A DNA stretch of 50,569 nt. It comes from an uncultured Alphaproteobacteria bacterium (GTDB taxonomy: Bacteria; Pseudomonadota; Alphaproteobacteria; Caulobacterales; Aquidulcibacteraceae). The stretch covers positions 1 through 50,569 of the forward strand of contig CADEEA010000017.1 of the NCBI GenBank assembly GCA_902826245.1, in the 5' to 3' direction. The notes under the pieces were generated by a model that saw nothing but the letters and a program-made list of their open reading frames with translations, ran no database searches and was not told where the DNA came from. A program made the position numbers and the translations under genes. Below are positions 16,261-25,271 of the stretch, in pieces (within the stretch, counting starts at the first letter, position 1; every line of letters starts with the position of its first letter).

Positions 16261-17463
16261 ATGAAATTCGGCATTGACCGGCTGATTTCCGATGCGACAT
16301 TGCGTGCGCCGCTGGCCGGCAAGCGCGTGGCCTTGTTGGCGCACCCTGCGTCGGTCACCGCCGATTTGACCCACAGCCTCGACGCGCTGGCCGCCTGCGG
16401 CGACATGCGCATCAGCGCCGCCTTCGGGCCGCAGCATGGCATGCGCGGCGACAAGCAGGACAACATGATCGAGAGCGCTGACTACACCGATCCCGCGCAC
16501 GGGATCCCGGTGTTCAGCCTCTATGGCGAGAGCCGTCGCCCCACCGGGCAGGCGCTCTCCACCTTCGATGTCGTGTTAATCGATCTTCAGGATCTCGGCT
16601 GCCGCATCTACACCTTCATCACCACGCTCTTGTACATGCTCGAAGCGGCGGCGCGGGAAGGCAAGCAAGTGTGGGTGCTCGATCGCCCCAATCCCGCGGG
16701 CCGTCCGATCGAGGGGCTGACGCTGCGCCCCGGCTGGGAGAGCTTCGTCGGCGCCGGCCCGATGCCGATGCGCCATGGGCTGACACTCGGCGAGTTGGGG
16801 CAATGGTTCGTCCGTCACTTCAAGCTCGATGTCGATTATCGCGTAATCGCGATGGAGGGGTACGCGCCAGACGCCGCGCCGGGCTTCGGCTGGCCGCTGG
16901 GCGAGCGCGCTTGGGTCAACCCCAGTCCCAACGCGCCCAATCTATGGATGGCGCGCGCTTATGCCGGGACCGTGATGTTGGAGGGGGCGACGCTCTCGGA
17001 AGGGCGGGGAACCACACGGCCCCTTGAAGTGTTCGGCGCGCCCGATATTGATGCGGCGAAGGTGATCGTGGAAATGCGCGCGCTTGCGCCGCGCTGGCTG
17101 CAGGGTTGCCGGTTGCGCGAGTGCTGGTTCGAACCGACCTTCCATAAGCACGCCAAGCAGCTCTGCAATGGTGTACAAATTCACGTCGAGGACCCGAGCT
17201 ACGACCACCTGGCGTTCAAGCCGTGGCGTTTGCAGGCGCTTGCGTTCAAAGCGATCCGGCGGCTCTACCCCGATTATCAATTGTGGCGCGATTTTCCCTA
17301 CGAGTACGAGCTTGGAAAACTTGCCATCGACGTCATCAACGGCTCGCCTTTGTTACGAGAATGGGTCGATGATCCGGCGGCAATTCCCGGCGATCTTGAT
17401 GCGCTCGCTTTGCCTGATGAGGCGGCCTGGGATCGCGAGCGCCGCGCGCACCTGCTTTACTGA
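16261..17463 (+). CDS. DUF1343 / NamZ-type exo-beta-N-acetylmuramidase
   Basis: A 400-residue DUF1343 protein. NamZ of this family releases terminal MurNAc from peptidoglycan fragments (known for the Bacillus and Tannerella enzymes). Blocks visible: GKRVALLAHPASVT, FGPQHGMRGD, IDLQDLGCRIYTFI, DRPNPAGRPIEG, RHGLTLGELG, and SEGRGTTRPLEVFG. GAGGGGAG lies upstream of ATG 16261. No signal peptide is evident from this start. Embedded between murB and ddl, it links recycling of wall fragments to precursor synthesis. Confidence 0.88.
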   Translation: MKFGIDRLISDATLRAPLAGKRVALLAHPASVTADLTHSLDALAACGDMRISAAFGPQHGMRGDKQDNMIESADYTDPAHGIPVFSLYGESRRPTGQALSTFDVVLIDLQDLGCRIYTFITTLLYMLEAAAREGKQVWVLDRPNPAGRPIEGLTLRPGWESFVGAGPMPMRHGLTLGELGQWFVRHFKLDVDYRVIAMEGYAPDAAPGFGWPLGERAWVNPSPNAPNLWMARAYAGTVMLEGATLSEGRGTTRPLEVFGAPDIDAAKVIVEMRALAPRWLQGCRLRECWFEPTFHKHAKQLCNGVQIHVEDPSYDHLAFKPWRLQALAFKAIRRLYPDYQLWRDFPYEYELGKLAIDVINGSPLLREWVDDPAAIPGDLDALALPDEAAWDRERRAHLLY

Positions 17464-17643
17464 GGCGTAAGGTTTTCCGTTTCTTTACCAACACACAAAA
17501 TTCACCATAAAAATCAACGCATAATGCGCTGCTTGCCAACCTTGCCTTAACCTCGAGGGGTTTCATTGTGAGACACAGGAGCAGGCGCAGAAAAGGCGCT
17601 TGCCCAACGTGTTCTGGGTCGGTTTCAGGGGTTGAGGCGCAAA
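17464..17643 (+). promoter_or_regulatory. A/T-rich upstream region of ddl-ftsQ-ftsA with CtrA-like half site
   Basis: This 180-bp gap is the most A/T-rich non-coding stretch around. It contains CCAA-N7-TTAACC (right half TTAACC at 17547-17552), a degenerate CtrA-type site. A promoter for the division genes is plausible because ftsQA is a CtrA target in Caulobacter (known). No firm -35/-10 pair is seen. Confidence 0.35.
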
Positions 17644-18564
17644 ATGGCGCGGGTGGCGGTATTGATGGGCGGCTTGAGCCCGGAGCGATCGGTGAGCCTG
17701 AGCTCAGGCGCCGGTTGCGCGGCTGCGTTGCGCAGGCTCGGCCACGATGCGCTTGAGATCGACCCGCAGGACGAAGACTGGATCGAGCGCCTGCGCAGCG
17801 CGCGTGTCGACGCGGTGTTCAACGCGCTCCACGGCGAGTGGGGCGAAGACGGGCGCGTCCAAGGCGTGCTCGATTATCTGAAGTTGCCTTACACGCATTC
17901 AGGCGTGCTCGCCTCGGCGCTCGCTATGGACAAGGACAAATCGAAGGCGATTTTCGCGCAAGCCAAATTGCCACTCGCGAGCGGGAAGCTGATGCATCGG
18001 CTGGAAGCGGCGAAAGCGCATCCGATGCCTGCGCCCTATGTCGTCAAGCCGAACGCGCAGGGTTCTTCGGTTGGCGTGTTCATTGTGCGTGAAGGCGCCA
18101 ACCGCCCGCCAGAACAATTGCTCGATCCGGACTGGACGTTTGGCGAAGAGGTGCTGGTAGAGGAATTCATCGACGGTAAGGAACTGACTGTAGCAGTCAT
18201 GCACGGGCGCGGCGCACTCGCGGTCACCGAGATTTTCGTCACCAGCGAGGGCGACTGGTACGATTTCGACGCCAAGTACGCGGAAGGCGGCTCGCGCCAC
18301 GTGGTGCCGGCCGACATCCCGGCGCCTATCGCAGATCAGCTCATGCGCGCGGCCGAAATCGCGCACACCGCGCTCGGCTGCCGCGGTGTGACCCGCGCGG
18401 ATTTCCGCTACGACCCCAAGCGCAACCGCGTTGCGCTGTTGGAAGTGAACACCCAGCCCGGCATGACGCCGACCTCGCTCGTGCCCGAGCAGGCAGCTTA
18501 TGTGGGGATGTCCTACGATCAATTAGTGGCGTGGATTTTGGAGGATGCGTCATGGCCGCGTTGA
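17644..18564 (+). CDS. ddl: D-alanine--D-alanine ligase
   Basis: An ATP-grasp enzyme making D-Ala-D-Ala for the peptidoglycan stem peptide. It has 306 residues (DdlB size). Motifs are [17 protein letters not shown] near the N terminus, [42 protein letters not shown] and [23 protein letters not shown] 17644 has TGAGG 7 bp upstream. Its end overlaps ftsQ by 13 bp, the usual dcw-cluster coupling. Confidence 0.96.
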   Translation: MARVAVLMGGLSPERSVSLSSGAGCAAALRRLGHDALEIDPQDEDWIERLRSARVDAVFNALHGEWGEDGRVQGVLDYLKLPYTHSGVLASALAMDKDKSKAIFAQAKLPLASGKLMHRLEAAKAHPMPAPYVVKPNAQGSSVGVFIVREGANRPPEQLLDPDWTFGEEVLVEEFIDGKELTVAVMHGRGALAVTEIFVTSEGDWYDFDAKYAEGGSRHVVPADIPAPIADQLMRAAEIAHTALGCRGVTRADFRYDPKRNRVALLEVNTQPGMTPTSLVPEQAAYVGMSYDQLVAWILEDASWPR

Positions 18565-19466
18565 GAGCCCGTCGTCCCGTACGCGGTGCGGATTCCGGCA
18601 AACGCGGACGCGGGTGTATCCCTAACGCGGCGAGCGGCGACATGCCGCGGCTTGCGCGCATAAAACTCTCAGGCGGCATCGCCGGCGATGACATGCAGGT
18701 GAGCGGCAAGAGCTTGATGGCGGGGCTCACTGGGGTCGTCTTCTTCTGCGGCGCAGCGATTGCGGGTGCTGCATTCCTTGGTTCCTCATTGTTCGATGTG
18801 CGCGAAGCCTTTGCGGGCGCAGCCGATTCCGCGGCGGCGTCGGTTGGGTTCGCTATTGGCGACGTTGAAGTTGAGGGCGTGTCGGAAGCGCGTGCGGCGG
18901 AGGTGCGCGCCGAAATCGTGCCGGAAGGGCGCCATTCGATGCTCGCGCTCGACCCCTATGAGGTGCGTGCGCGCGTGGAGAGCCTGGACTGGGTGCAGCG
19001 GGCTGAAGTGCGCCGGTTGTGGCCGTCAACGCTTGTAGTCAAAGTGGAGCGCCGCCAAGCCTATGCGCGTTGGCAAGAGGACGGCGAGATTTCCGTCATC
19101 GACTATAATGGCGAGCGCCTGCTCGCCGAACGCGCCGCCGACCATGCCGATCTGCCGTTGGTGATTGGGCGGGGCGCGGGGCCGGCGGCGGAATCGCTGT
19201 TGATCGCATTGGAAGATTTGCCGGAGCTTCGCTCGCGGCTGAAGGCGCTTGTGCGTATTGGCGACCGGCGTTGGAATGTGGAACTGAATTCCGGAACGAT
19301 TATTGAGCTTCCGGAAACCGGCGCTGCCGCCGCCTTGGCGCAGCTTGAGCAATTGCATACGCAGCACGCGCTGCTGGATCGTCCGGTGTCGACGCTGGAC
19401 ATGCGCGCGCCGGGGCGGCTTGCGGTGCGTGTTGGCGGTCCCCGAAACCTATTGCGCGGCGCCTGA
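18552..19466 (+). CDS. ftsQ: Cell division protein FtsQ
   Basis: A bitopic division protein of 304 residues that links FtsB/L to the divisome. It has a cytoplasmic N-terminal arm rich in Arg, and one membrane helix at about residues 57-77 ([20 protein letters not shown]). A POTRA domain follows ([13 protein letters not shown] to [28 protein letters not shown]), then the FtsQ beta domain. The start (ATG 18552, GGAGGA upstream) lies inside the end of ddl, and ftsA follows 1 bp after the stop. Confidence 0.93.
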   Translation: MAALRARRPVRGADSGKRGRGCIPNAASGDMPRLARIKLSGGIAGDDMQVSGKSLMAGLTGVVFFCGAAIAGAAFLGSSLFDVREAFAGAADSAAASVGFAIGDVEVEGVSEARAAEVRAEIVPEGRHSMLALDPYEVRARVESLDWVQRAEVRRLWPSTLVVKVERRQAYARWQEDGEISVIDYNGERLLAERAADHADLPLVIGRGAGPAAESLLIALEDLPELRSRLKALVRIGDRRWNVELNSGTIIELPETGAAAALAQLEQLHTQHALLDRPVSTLDMRAPGRLAVRVGGPRNLLRGA

Positions 19467-19467
19467 G

Positions 19468-20805
19468 ATGAACACTGCGCTTCGTACTTTCGCCGCACAT
19501 GATGAGACCCAATACGGGCAGCCGCTTGGGCAACCGCTTGGGCCGTTGGTCGCGGCGCTCGATGTGGGCGTCTCGAAAACCGTGTGCCTGGCTGCGCGCC
19601 GCGACCCGGTGCTCGATCTGCACCCCGAGCGTCCGCTGCGTGTGCTTGGCGTAGGCGTCGAGACCGCGCCGGCGATCGCCTCGGGCATGCCGGGGGATTT
19701 CGAAGCGTGCGCGCGCGCGATCCGGGTGGCGATTGACCGGGCCAGCGCCATGGCCGGCGCTCCTATCAAGCGGGTCACCGCCTGCTATTCCGGGCCGGCA
19801 TTGTCCTCGCGCATTGTCCGCGCCAGCGTCCGCGTGCGCAGCAAAGTGATCAACGGACGCGACATCGACGCCGCGATCGATGCGGCGATGGCTGCGGCTG
19901 CGTCGGCGCAGAACGCTATCCTGCATTTGGAGCCGCTTCGCTATGCCATCGATGGCGGCGAACCGCTGTCGGACCCGCTCGGCTTTCCTGGACGTGTGCT
20001 GGTTCTGGAAGCCTGCGCTGTGACCGCCCCGAGCGATGCTGTGGCGGCGCTGAAGGCGTGCGTTAACTGGGCTGGCGCTGAAATTGAGGACATCGTTGCA
20101 GCGCCGCGCGCAGCGGGCCTGGCGGTGTTGTCGCCGGACGAGCGCGAGAGCGGGGCGTTGCTGGTCGATATCGGCGCGGGCTCGATTGGCCTGGCGGCGT
20201 TCGCGTGCGAGGGCCTGGTCCATGCTGAGACCATCGCCGCCGGCGGCGTGCGTCTGACACGTGACCTTGCGCAGCGGCTTGAAACGACCTTCGCCGCCGC
20301 CGAGCGCGTGAAGCTCACATTCGGGGCGGTGCGCGGCGCCTGCGATCCGCGTGAAGCGGTGCTCACGCCAAAGCTCGGCCGCGATGGCAGATTGGAGGCG
20401 GCAACCACGCTGCGTGGCGCCATCGCCGACACTTTGACGCCTCGCCTTGTGGAAATGCTGCTGCTTGTGCGCAACCGTTTGGCGCGGGCCGGCTTCTCAG
20501 GCGCCAACGCGCCTGCGCGCGCGGTTCTGGTTGGCGGCGGCGCCCAGGCGCCGGGCTTGCGTGAACTTGCCTCAGAAACGCTGGGCATGCCCGTGCGCAT
20601 CGGCCGCCCGCTCGATCTCTCAGGTTTCGACCACGGCGAAGCGGGGCCTGGTTACGCGGCCGCTGCCGGCCTGCTGCGCTGGCGGCTCGACGCGCCGACG
20701 CTGGAAGATGTCGACACGCACTTCCAGCCGTCGCTGCTGCAGACCGCCGCCGCCATGCGCAACGCCGCCACCGGCGCATGGGCTTGGCTTCGGGACAATT
20801 TTTAA
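19468..20805 (+). CDS. ftsA: Cell division protein FtsA
   Basis: An actin-like membrane tether of the Z ring, 445 residues. Phosphate and nucleotide motifs are LVAALDVGVSKTVCL near residue 27, LLVDIGAGSIGLAAF and VLVGGGAQAPGLRELA. The C terminus ends in an amphipathic tail (AWAWLRDNF) that would anchor it to the membrane. Unlike most dcw clusters, ftsZ does not follow. The next genes are for cytochrome c maturation. Confidence 0.95.
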   Translation: MNTALRTFAAHDETQYGQPLGQPLGPLVAALDVGVSKTVCLAARRDPVLDLHPERPLRVLGVGVETAPAIASGMPGDFEACARAIRVAIDRASAMAGAPIKRVTACYSGPALSSRIVRASVRVRSKVINGRDIDAAIDAAMAAAASAQNAILHLEPLRYAIDGGEPLSDPLGFPGRVLVLEACAVTAPSDAVAALKACVNWAGAEIEDIVAAPRAAGLAVLSPDERESGALLVDIGAGSIGLAAFACEGLVHAETIAAGGVRLTRDLAQRLETTFAAAERVKLTFGAVRGACDPREAVLTPKLGRDGRLEAATTLRGAIADTLTPRLVEMLLLVRNRLARAGFSGANAPARAVLVGGGAQAPGLRELASETLGMPVRIGRPLDLSGFDHGEAGPGYAAAAGLLRWRLDAPTLEDVDTHFQPSLLQTAAAMRNAATGAWAWLRDNF

Positions 20806-20903
20806 GCGGCTGTGGTGCGATGGGGGCAAATCGCAAGTCCGGCTGACGCCGTGCGGCGTCGAGCCGGGTTTCGCTGCGCCGCGAACCGGGCTAGAGCGCA
20901 GCT

Positions 20904-21554
20904 ATGCTTTCCGGCCTCATGCTTGCTCTTGGCGCTGCGGTACTAAGCGCAGGTCTCGCCTGGTGGGCGTTCGCCGCCTATCGGCGCGCGGGCGGCCGGC
21001 CGTGGCGGGCATTGGTGGGCTTTGCTGCAACCATGCTCGTTGCTTTGGGCGTGTACGCCGTGATCGGCCGTCCGGCGCTGGCGGATCGTCCGTTCCAGCC
21101 GCGGCTCGATGCGCTGGTCAAGGCGTTTGAATCGGGAGCGCCTCCGGCGGTAACGCGCGAGGAGCAATTGGCGCTCTGGAGCCATATCGCGCGCCAACAT
21201 CCCGGCGACGCGATTCCGCGCTTGGAAGCGGGAAAAGTGCTGTTGGAGCTTGGCCGCGCGCGCGAGGCGGCGGCTGAATTTGATCAGGCGCTGCGGCGTG
21301 AACCTGAATCGGGCGAGGCGATGCTGGGCATGGGGCGCGCCATTTTTGAAATCGAGGGTCGGGTGACGCCGGAGGCGTTGGGCCATTTTCAACGGGCGGG
21401 CGAACGCTCCTCCGACCCCGCGCCGTGGCTTTACCAGGCTATGGCCGCAATGCAGGAGGGGCGTGACGCACGTCCGTTCTGGCGCGGTGCGCTCGCACGG
21501 ATGAGCGCCGACGACCCGCGCCGCGCCATGGCGCAGCAACAGCTCGGCAATTAG
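20904..21554 (+). CDS. ccmI: CcmI/CycH-like TPR protein, cytochrome c biogenesis
   Basis: A 216-residue protein with two N-terminal membrane helices (about residues 4-26 and 36-56). A soluble part follows with TPR-like helices (AIPRLEAGKVLLELGRAREAAAEFDQAL, given here in shortened form: LEAGKVLLELGRAREAA). This is the topology of CcmI, the apocytochrome chaperone of the CcmFHI haem-ligation complex. It is short for CcmI, so the call rests partly on position: it ends 4 bp before ccmE. Confidence 0.75.
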   Translation: MLSGLMLALGAAVLSAGLAWWAFAAYRRAGGRPWRALVGFAATMLVALGVYAVIGRPALADRPFQPRLDALVKAFESGAPPAVTREEQLALWSHIARQHPGDAIPRLEAGKVLLELGRAREAAAEFDQALRREPESGEAMLGMGRAIFEIEGRVTPEALGHFQRAGERSSDPAPWLYQAMAAMQEGRDARPFWRGALARMSADDPRRAMAQQQLGN

Positions 21555-21558
21555 CGCG

Positions 21559-21996
21559 ATGCGTAGACGCGACCAGCGCCTGATCATGATCGCGATCGCA
21601 GCGGCAGTGCTCGTCGCTGCGATCACGCTGACCCTGGTCGGGCTGCGCAGCAGCGTTGTCTATTTCGTCAAACCTTCGGAACTGGCGGAGAAGGCGCAGC
21701 CAGGGCGTCGCATTCGGCTTGGCGGGTTAGTGGTGGAGGGCACATTGCGGCGAACCGGAACCGTCGCCCAATTCAGTGTCACCGATGGCGCGACGATCGT
21801 CGAAGTGCGCTACGACGGCCTGCTGCCAGACTTGTTTCGCGAGGGACAAGGCGTCGTGGCGGAAGGAAGTTGGGCGCCGGGCGAGGCGTTCGCCGCCGAA
21901 CGCGTGCTCGCCAAGCACGATGAGAATTACATGCCGCGCGAGGTCACTGAGGCGCTGAAGCAAGGCGGTGAGTGGAGAGGCGGGCGCCCGCCATGA
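21559..21996 (+). CDS. ccmE: Cytochrome c maturation haem chaperone CcmE
   Basis: A periplasmic haem chaperone of 145 residues, anchored by one N-terminal helix (about 9-28). The OB-fold part ends in LAKHDENYMP, where His120 covalently binds haem and Tyr124 helps as ligand. It passes haem from CcmCD to CcmF. The stop overlaps the ccmF start as ATGA. Confidence 0.95.
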   Translation: MRRRDQRLIMIAIAAAVLVAAITLTLVGLRSSVVYFVKPSELAEKAQPGRRIRLGGLVVEGTLRRTGTVAQFSVTDGATIVEVRYDGLLPDLFREGQGVVAEGSWAPGEAFAAERVLAKHDENYMPREVTEALKQGGEWRGGRPP

Positions 21997-23921
21997 TTAC
22001 TGAAATCGGCGCGTTCGCCGCGGCGTTAGCGCTCGCCCTAAGCGTACTGCAAGGCGCGCTGGGAATTGCGCTCCCGCGGAGCGACGCCAACAGCGCCGCG
22101 ATGCGCGTGGCGGCGCTGGCGGGGGCAATGCTAGTTGCGATTGCGTTTGCGGCGTTGGTCGTTGCTTTCGTTCGGTCCGATTTTTCCTTGGCTGTCGTGG
22201 TTGGGCATTCGCACACCGACAAGCCACTCATGTACAAAATCGCCGGCGCCTGGGGCAACCACGAAGGCTCCATGCTGCTTTGGTGTCTGGTGTCGGCGGT
22301 GTTCGCCGCCGCGCTTGCCTGGAGGCGAGGTGCGCAGGATGAGGGGCTGTGGCGGCGCGCTGTCGGCGTGCAGGGTCTCGTCACTGCTGGCGCGCTGATC
22401 TACACGCTCTTTCTCTCAAATCCATTCGCGCGGCTCGATCCCGCGCCAATGCAGGGCTCGGGGCTTAACCCACTCTTGCAGGACCCCGCGCTCGCGGCGC
22501 ACCCGCCCATGCTTTATCTCGGCTATGTCGGCTTGAGCGTGCCGTTTTCACTCGCGCTAGCCGCTTTGATCGAGGGCCGGGCCGACCAGAATTGGGCAAA
22601 GGCGCTGCGGCCATGGACGTTGGCGGCCTGGACCTGCCTTACGCTCGGCATCGGCCTCGGTTCCTATTGGGCTTATTATGAATTGGGCTGGGGCGGTTGG
22701 TGGTTCTGGGATCCGGTCGAGAACGCGAGCTTTATGCCGTGGCTGGCGGCATGTGCACTGGTGCATTCCGCCATCGTCACAGAGCGGCGCGGTTCGTTCG
22801 CGGGCTGGACCATATTGCTGGCGATCATCGGTTTCGGCCTTGCCTTGCTGGGAACGTTCCTTGTGCGCTCGGGCGTGTTGACGTCGGTGCATGCGTTCGC
22901 TGTCGATCCGCGTCGTGGCATAGCGGTGCTGGTTTTGCTCGCGCTCGCCTTGGGCGCGGGTTTTGGGCTCTACGGCTGGCGCGCGCGTACTTTGGGCCGC
23001 GCCTCCGGGTTTGCAGCGGTGAGCCGCGAAAGCATGTTGCTTTGGAACAATTACGGGCTCGCGGTCGCCGCTGGGATCGTCCTCATAGGCACGCTTTACC
23101 CGATGCTGGTGGAGGCTTTCGGCGGAGGCTTGATCTCTGTGGGCCCGCCTTTTTTTAACGCAACCGTAGCGCCGCTCCTGGCGGCGCTGTTTTTGGTGTT
23201 GCCGTTCGGACCGATGCTGACCTGGCGCGTCGGCGATCTCGCCGCCGCGGCGCGGGCGCTGTGGCCGGCGCTGGCGGCGGCTGTGGTTACCCTCACCGCG
23301 ACTTTGATTGCCTCCCACGGGCGCGCTGCGCCAGCATTAGGGCTTGCCATCGGCGTTTGGCTCGTCGCTGGCGGGCTGGTCTATCTCCGGGTGCGGCTGC
23401 GGCGGGGCGAGGGAGGGCCGTTGCGCAAGTTGGCGCTGCTGCCGCTCGCAGTCTGGTCGATGAGCGCTGCTCATATCGGCGCTGGCGTGCTGACGATTGG
23501 CGCAGTGGGCGAAACCGGGTTTCGCTCTGAGCGCGCGGCGGCGCTTACGCCGGGGGAGAGTATCGATTTTGCTGGCCGCCGCGTTACCTTGCTCGATATC
23601 GGCGCTGTCGAGGGGCCGAACTATTCCGCCACTCGCGCAGATTTTCGGGTCGAGCGCGGCGGCGAGATTCGCACGGTGTCGGCGGAGCGGCGTTTCTATC
23701 CCACGGCGGCAGCGCCCACCACCGAAGTGGGAATTCTCAGTGATCTTGACGGCGATCTCTACCTCGCGCTGGGCGAGCCGGCCGAACGCGGGAGTGCGGC
23801 TTGGATCGTGCGACTTTACTATAACCCGCTCGTTCAGTTTATTTTCTACGGCGTTCTGCTGATGGCGCTCGGCGGCGCGCTCAGTTTGACGGCTTTGCTG
23901 CGTCGGAGGAGTGAGCCATGA
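21993..23921 (+). CDS. ccmF: Haem lyase CcmF (cytochrome c-type biogenesis)
   Basis: A polytopic inner-membrane haem lyase subunit of 642 residues with about 14-15 hydrophobic helices. The WWD haem-handling motif is in GWGGWWFWDPVENASFMPWL. GNHEGSMLLW and the conserved AHPPMLYLGYVG histidine region are present. A periplasmic domain lies near residues 505-610, before the last helix. It works with CcmH and CcmI to attach haem to CXXCH apocytochromes. Both ends overlap neighbours by ATGA. Confidence 0.96.
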   Translation: MITEIGAFAAALALALSVLQGALGIALPRSDANSAAMRVAALAGAMLVAIAFAALVVAFVRSDFSLAVVVGHSHTDKPLMYKIAGAWGNHEGSMLLWCLVSAVFAAALAWRRGAQDEGLWRRAVGVQGLVTAGALIYTLFLSNPFARLDPAPMQGSGLNPLLQDPALAAHPPMLYLGYVGLSVPFSLALAALIEGRADQNWAKALRPWTLAAWTCLTLGIGLGSYWAYYELGWGGWWFWDPVENASFMPWLAACALVHSAIVTERRGSFAGWTILLAIIGFGLALLGTFLVRSGVLTSVHAFAVDPRRGIAVLVLLALALGAGFGLYGWRARTLGRASGFAAVSRESMLLWNNYGLAVAAGIVLIGTLYPMLVEAFGGGLISVGPPFFNATVAPLLAALFLVLPFGPMLTWRVGDLAAAARALWPALAAAVVTLTATLIASHGRAAPALGLAIGVWLVAGGLVYLRVRLRRGEGGPLRKLALLPLAVWSMSAAHIGAGVLTIGAVGETGFRSERAAALTPGESIDFAGRRVTLLDIGAVEGPNYSATRADFRVERGGEIRTVSAERRFYPTAAAPTTEVGILSDLDGDLYLALGEPAERGSAAWIVRLYYNPLVQFIFYGVLLMALGGALSLTALLRRRSEP

Positions 23922-24307
23922 GTGTGTTGGCTGCCGTGGTGAGCGCGCTCGCCGCCGCGACGCTCGGCGACCCGGCGCTCGAAGCGCGGGCGCTAGCGCT
24001 GGATCAGGAGATCCGCTGCGTGCAGTGCCAAAGCGAGCCGATCGCACAATCTACCTCCGATATCGCCGCTTCCATGCGCGCAGCCGTGCGCGAGCGCATC
24101 GCCGCCGGCGATAGCGACGACGAAGTCCGGGCTTTTTTCCGCGACCGCTATGGCGACTTTGTCCTGTTCCGCCCGCCGTTCGACCCTCGCACCTGGGCCC
24201 TGTGGGCGGCGCCTTTGGCGCTTTTAGCGGCGGGCGCGGGCGCGGTCTGGACCGCCCAAAGGCGGGGGCGAGGGTCGGATTTGCAGCCGGAACAGGGTGA
24301 ACGCTGA
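23918..24307 (+). CDS. ccmH: Cytochrome c maturation thioredoxin-like protein CcmH
   Basis: A 129-residue apocytochrome reductase/handling subunit. It has an N-terminal signal-like segment, the redox motif IRCVQCQ (Cys34, Cys37), SIADIAASMR-type helix (here STSDIAASMR), FFRDRYGDFVLFRPPF, and one C-terminal membrane helix (LWAAPLALLAAGAGAVW). The gene is complete. Its last 200 or so bases recur at 25061-25271, beyond a DUF433/DUF5615 module. Confidence 0.94.
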   Translation: MSVLAAVVSALAAATLGDPALEARALALDQEIRCVQCQSEPIAQSTSDIAASMRAAVRERIAAGDSDDEVRAFFRDRYGDFVLFRPPFDPRTWALWAAPLALLAAGAGAVWTAQRRGRGSDLQPEQGER

Positions 24308-24343
24308 CTGGAGTTTCGCGTAAGCCGTGCTAGTGTCCTGTTT

Positions 24344-24364
24344 CGATCCGATGGAATAGGATCG
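24344..24364. terminator. Hairpin downstream of ccmH
   Basis: CGATCC and GGATCG flank a 9-bp loop, 37 bp after the ccmH stop. The surrounding 24308-24442 segment has no gene. The hairpin may end either the ccm transcript or the opposing toxin-like transcript. Confidence 0.3.
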
Positions 24365-24442
24365 GGGCTCTAGATTCCTGTTTGGGCGAGGCTATTGTAT
24401 TCTTGCTTTTGGCGATCCCCGAGCGCGCGAGGCGTGGCCAGG

Positions 24443-24763
24443 CTATGCTTCCAAAACTACCACAGTTTCACCTGACTCAAATCGCGCCAGCGCGGTGTCC
24501 AGGCGCGGCGCCAGCCAAGCGATCAAGGCGGCAGTCGATGCATTGCCGAGCCCAAGGCGGAGCGCGCGCACGCCAACAATTGGATGCTCGAAATCGGCAT
24601 CTTGCGTGACAATGATGCGCCCCTCGCGCGCGGCAGAAGCAGCGACGGCGCCGTCGCCCGCACCCAGCAAGCCACACTCGCCAACATGGATCGCCTGGTG
24701 ACCGCGCGCATTTAGCCAAGCCGCCAGGCGCGGCGGCAAGTTCTCGTCGATCAGGAATTTCAT
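24443..24763 (-). CDS. DUF5615 PIN-like toxin-type protein
   Basis: A 106-residue protein starting MKFLIDENLPPRLAAWL, with VTQDADFEHP in the middle. These are the acidic motifs of the DUF5615 PIN-like family, usually paired with a DUF433 partner as a presumed toxin-antitoxin unit. Its ATG overlaps the DUF433 stop (ATGA), so it is the second gene of the pair. The pair lies between the intact ccmH and its partial duplicate. Confidence 0.88.
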   Translation of the reverse strand: MKFLIDENLPPRLAAWLNARGHQAIHVGECGLLGAGDGAVAASAAREGRIIVTQDADFEHPIVGVRALRLGLGNASTAALIAWLAPRLDTALARFESGETVVVLEA

Positions 24764-24984
24764 TCCGCCGCGACAGGCGTGGCATCGACAGCGTGCGCTG
24801 CGAATTGTAGCGCCGCGCCAATGTCAGCCTCGCTGATATAGGGGTATTCAGTCGTGATTTCGGAGCGCGTCATTCCGGAAGCGAGCCATCCCAGGACATG
24901 CGACACCCGCACGCGCGTGCCTTCGATACGCGGATGGCCGCTGCAAGTTTCCGGGTCGGCGACGATGCGATCGGCGAGCTTCAT
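24760..24984 (-). CDS. DUF433 domain-containing antitoxin-type protein
   Basis: A 74-residue DUF433 protein: DRIVADPETCSGHPRIEGTR, VRVSHVLGWLASGMT, and EYPYISEADIGAALQFAA, the small winged-helix-like fold of VapB/DUF433 antitoxins. Start ATG 24984 is the family start (MKLADRIVADPE), with a weak ribosome-binding site. It is coupled to the DUF5615 gene. Its role in neutralising the partner is inferred from family pairing. Confidence 0.88.
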   Translation of the reverse strand: MKLADRIVADPETCSGHPRIEGTRVRVSHVLGWLASGMTRSEITTEYPYISEADIGAALQFAAHAVDATPVAAE

Positions 24985-25060
24985 GCCGGGATGATAGCAA
25001 ATTGGGGGTTGGACGCAAAATGTGCACGTAAGACCTTTCAACTTCCCAGCGCCTCCTGCA

Positions 25061-25271
25061 ACATTGCCGCTGCCGACAGCGACGACGAACTCCCCCCTTT
25101 TTCCGCGACCGCTACGGCGACTTTGTCCTGTTCCGCCCGCCGTTCGCCCCTCGAACCTGGGCGCTGTGGGCCGCGCCTTTGGCGCTTTTAGCGGCGGGCG
25201 CCGGCGCGGTCTGGACCGCCCAAAGGCGGGGGCGAGGGTCGGATTTGCAGCCGGAACAGGGTGAACGCTGA
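25061..25271 (+). pseudogene. Partial duplicate of the ccmH 3' end
   Basis: This stretch repeats 24100-24307. The last 69 bp, up to and including the stop codon, are identical (25203-25271 against 24239-24307), and similarity ends at the stop. Upstream, a one-base deletion near 25091 breaks the frame. There is no start, signal segment or CXXC motif, so it cannot encode CcmH. In the readable part five of six substitutions are synonymous, so the copies diverged while both were coding. Confidence 0.85.

Noticed and set aside
20806..20903. Search for ftsZ or its remnant after ftsA
   Set aside because: Only 98 bp of non-coding sequence precede the ccmI-like gene; no FtsZ motif is seen anywhere in the window.
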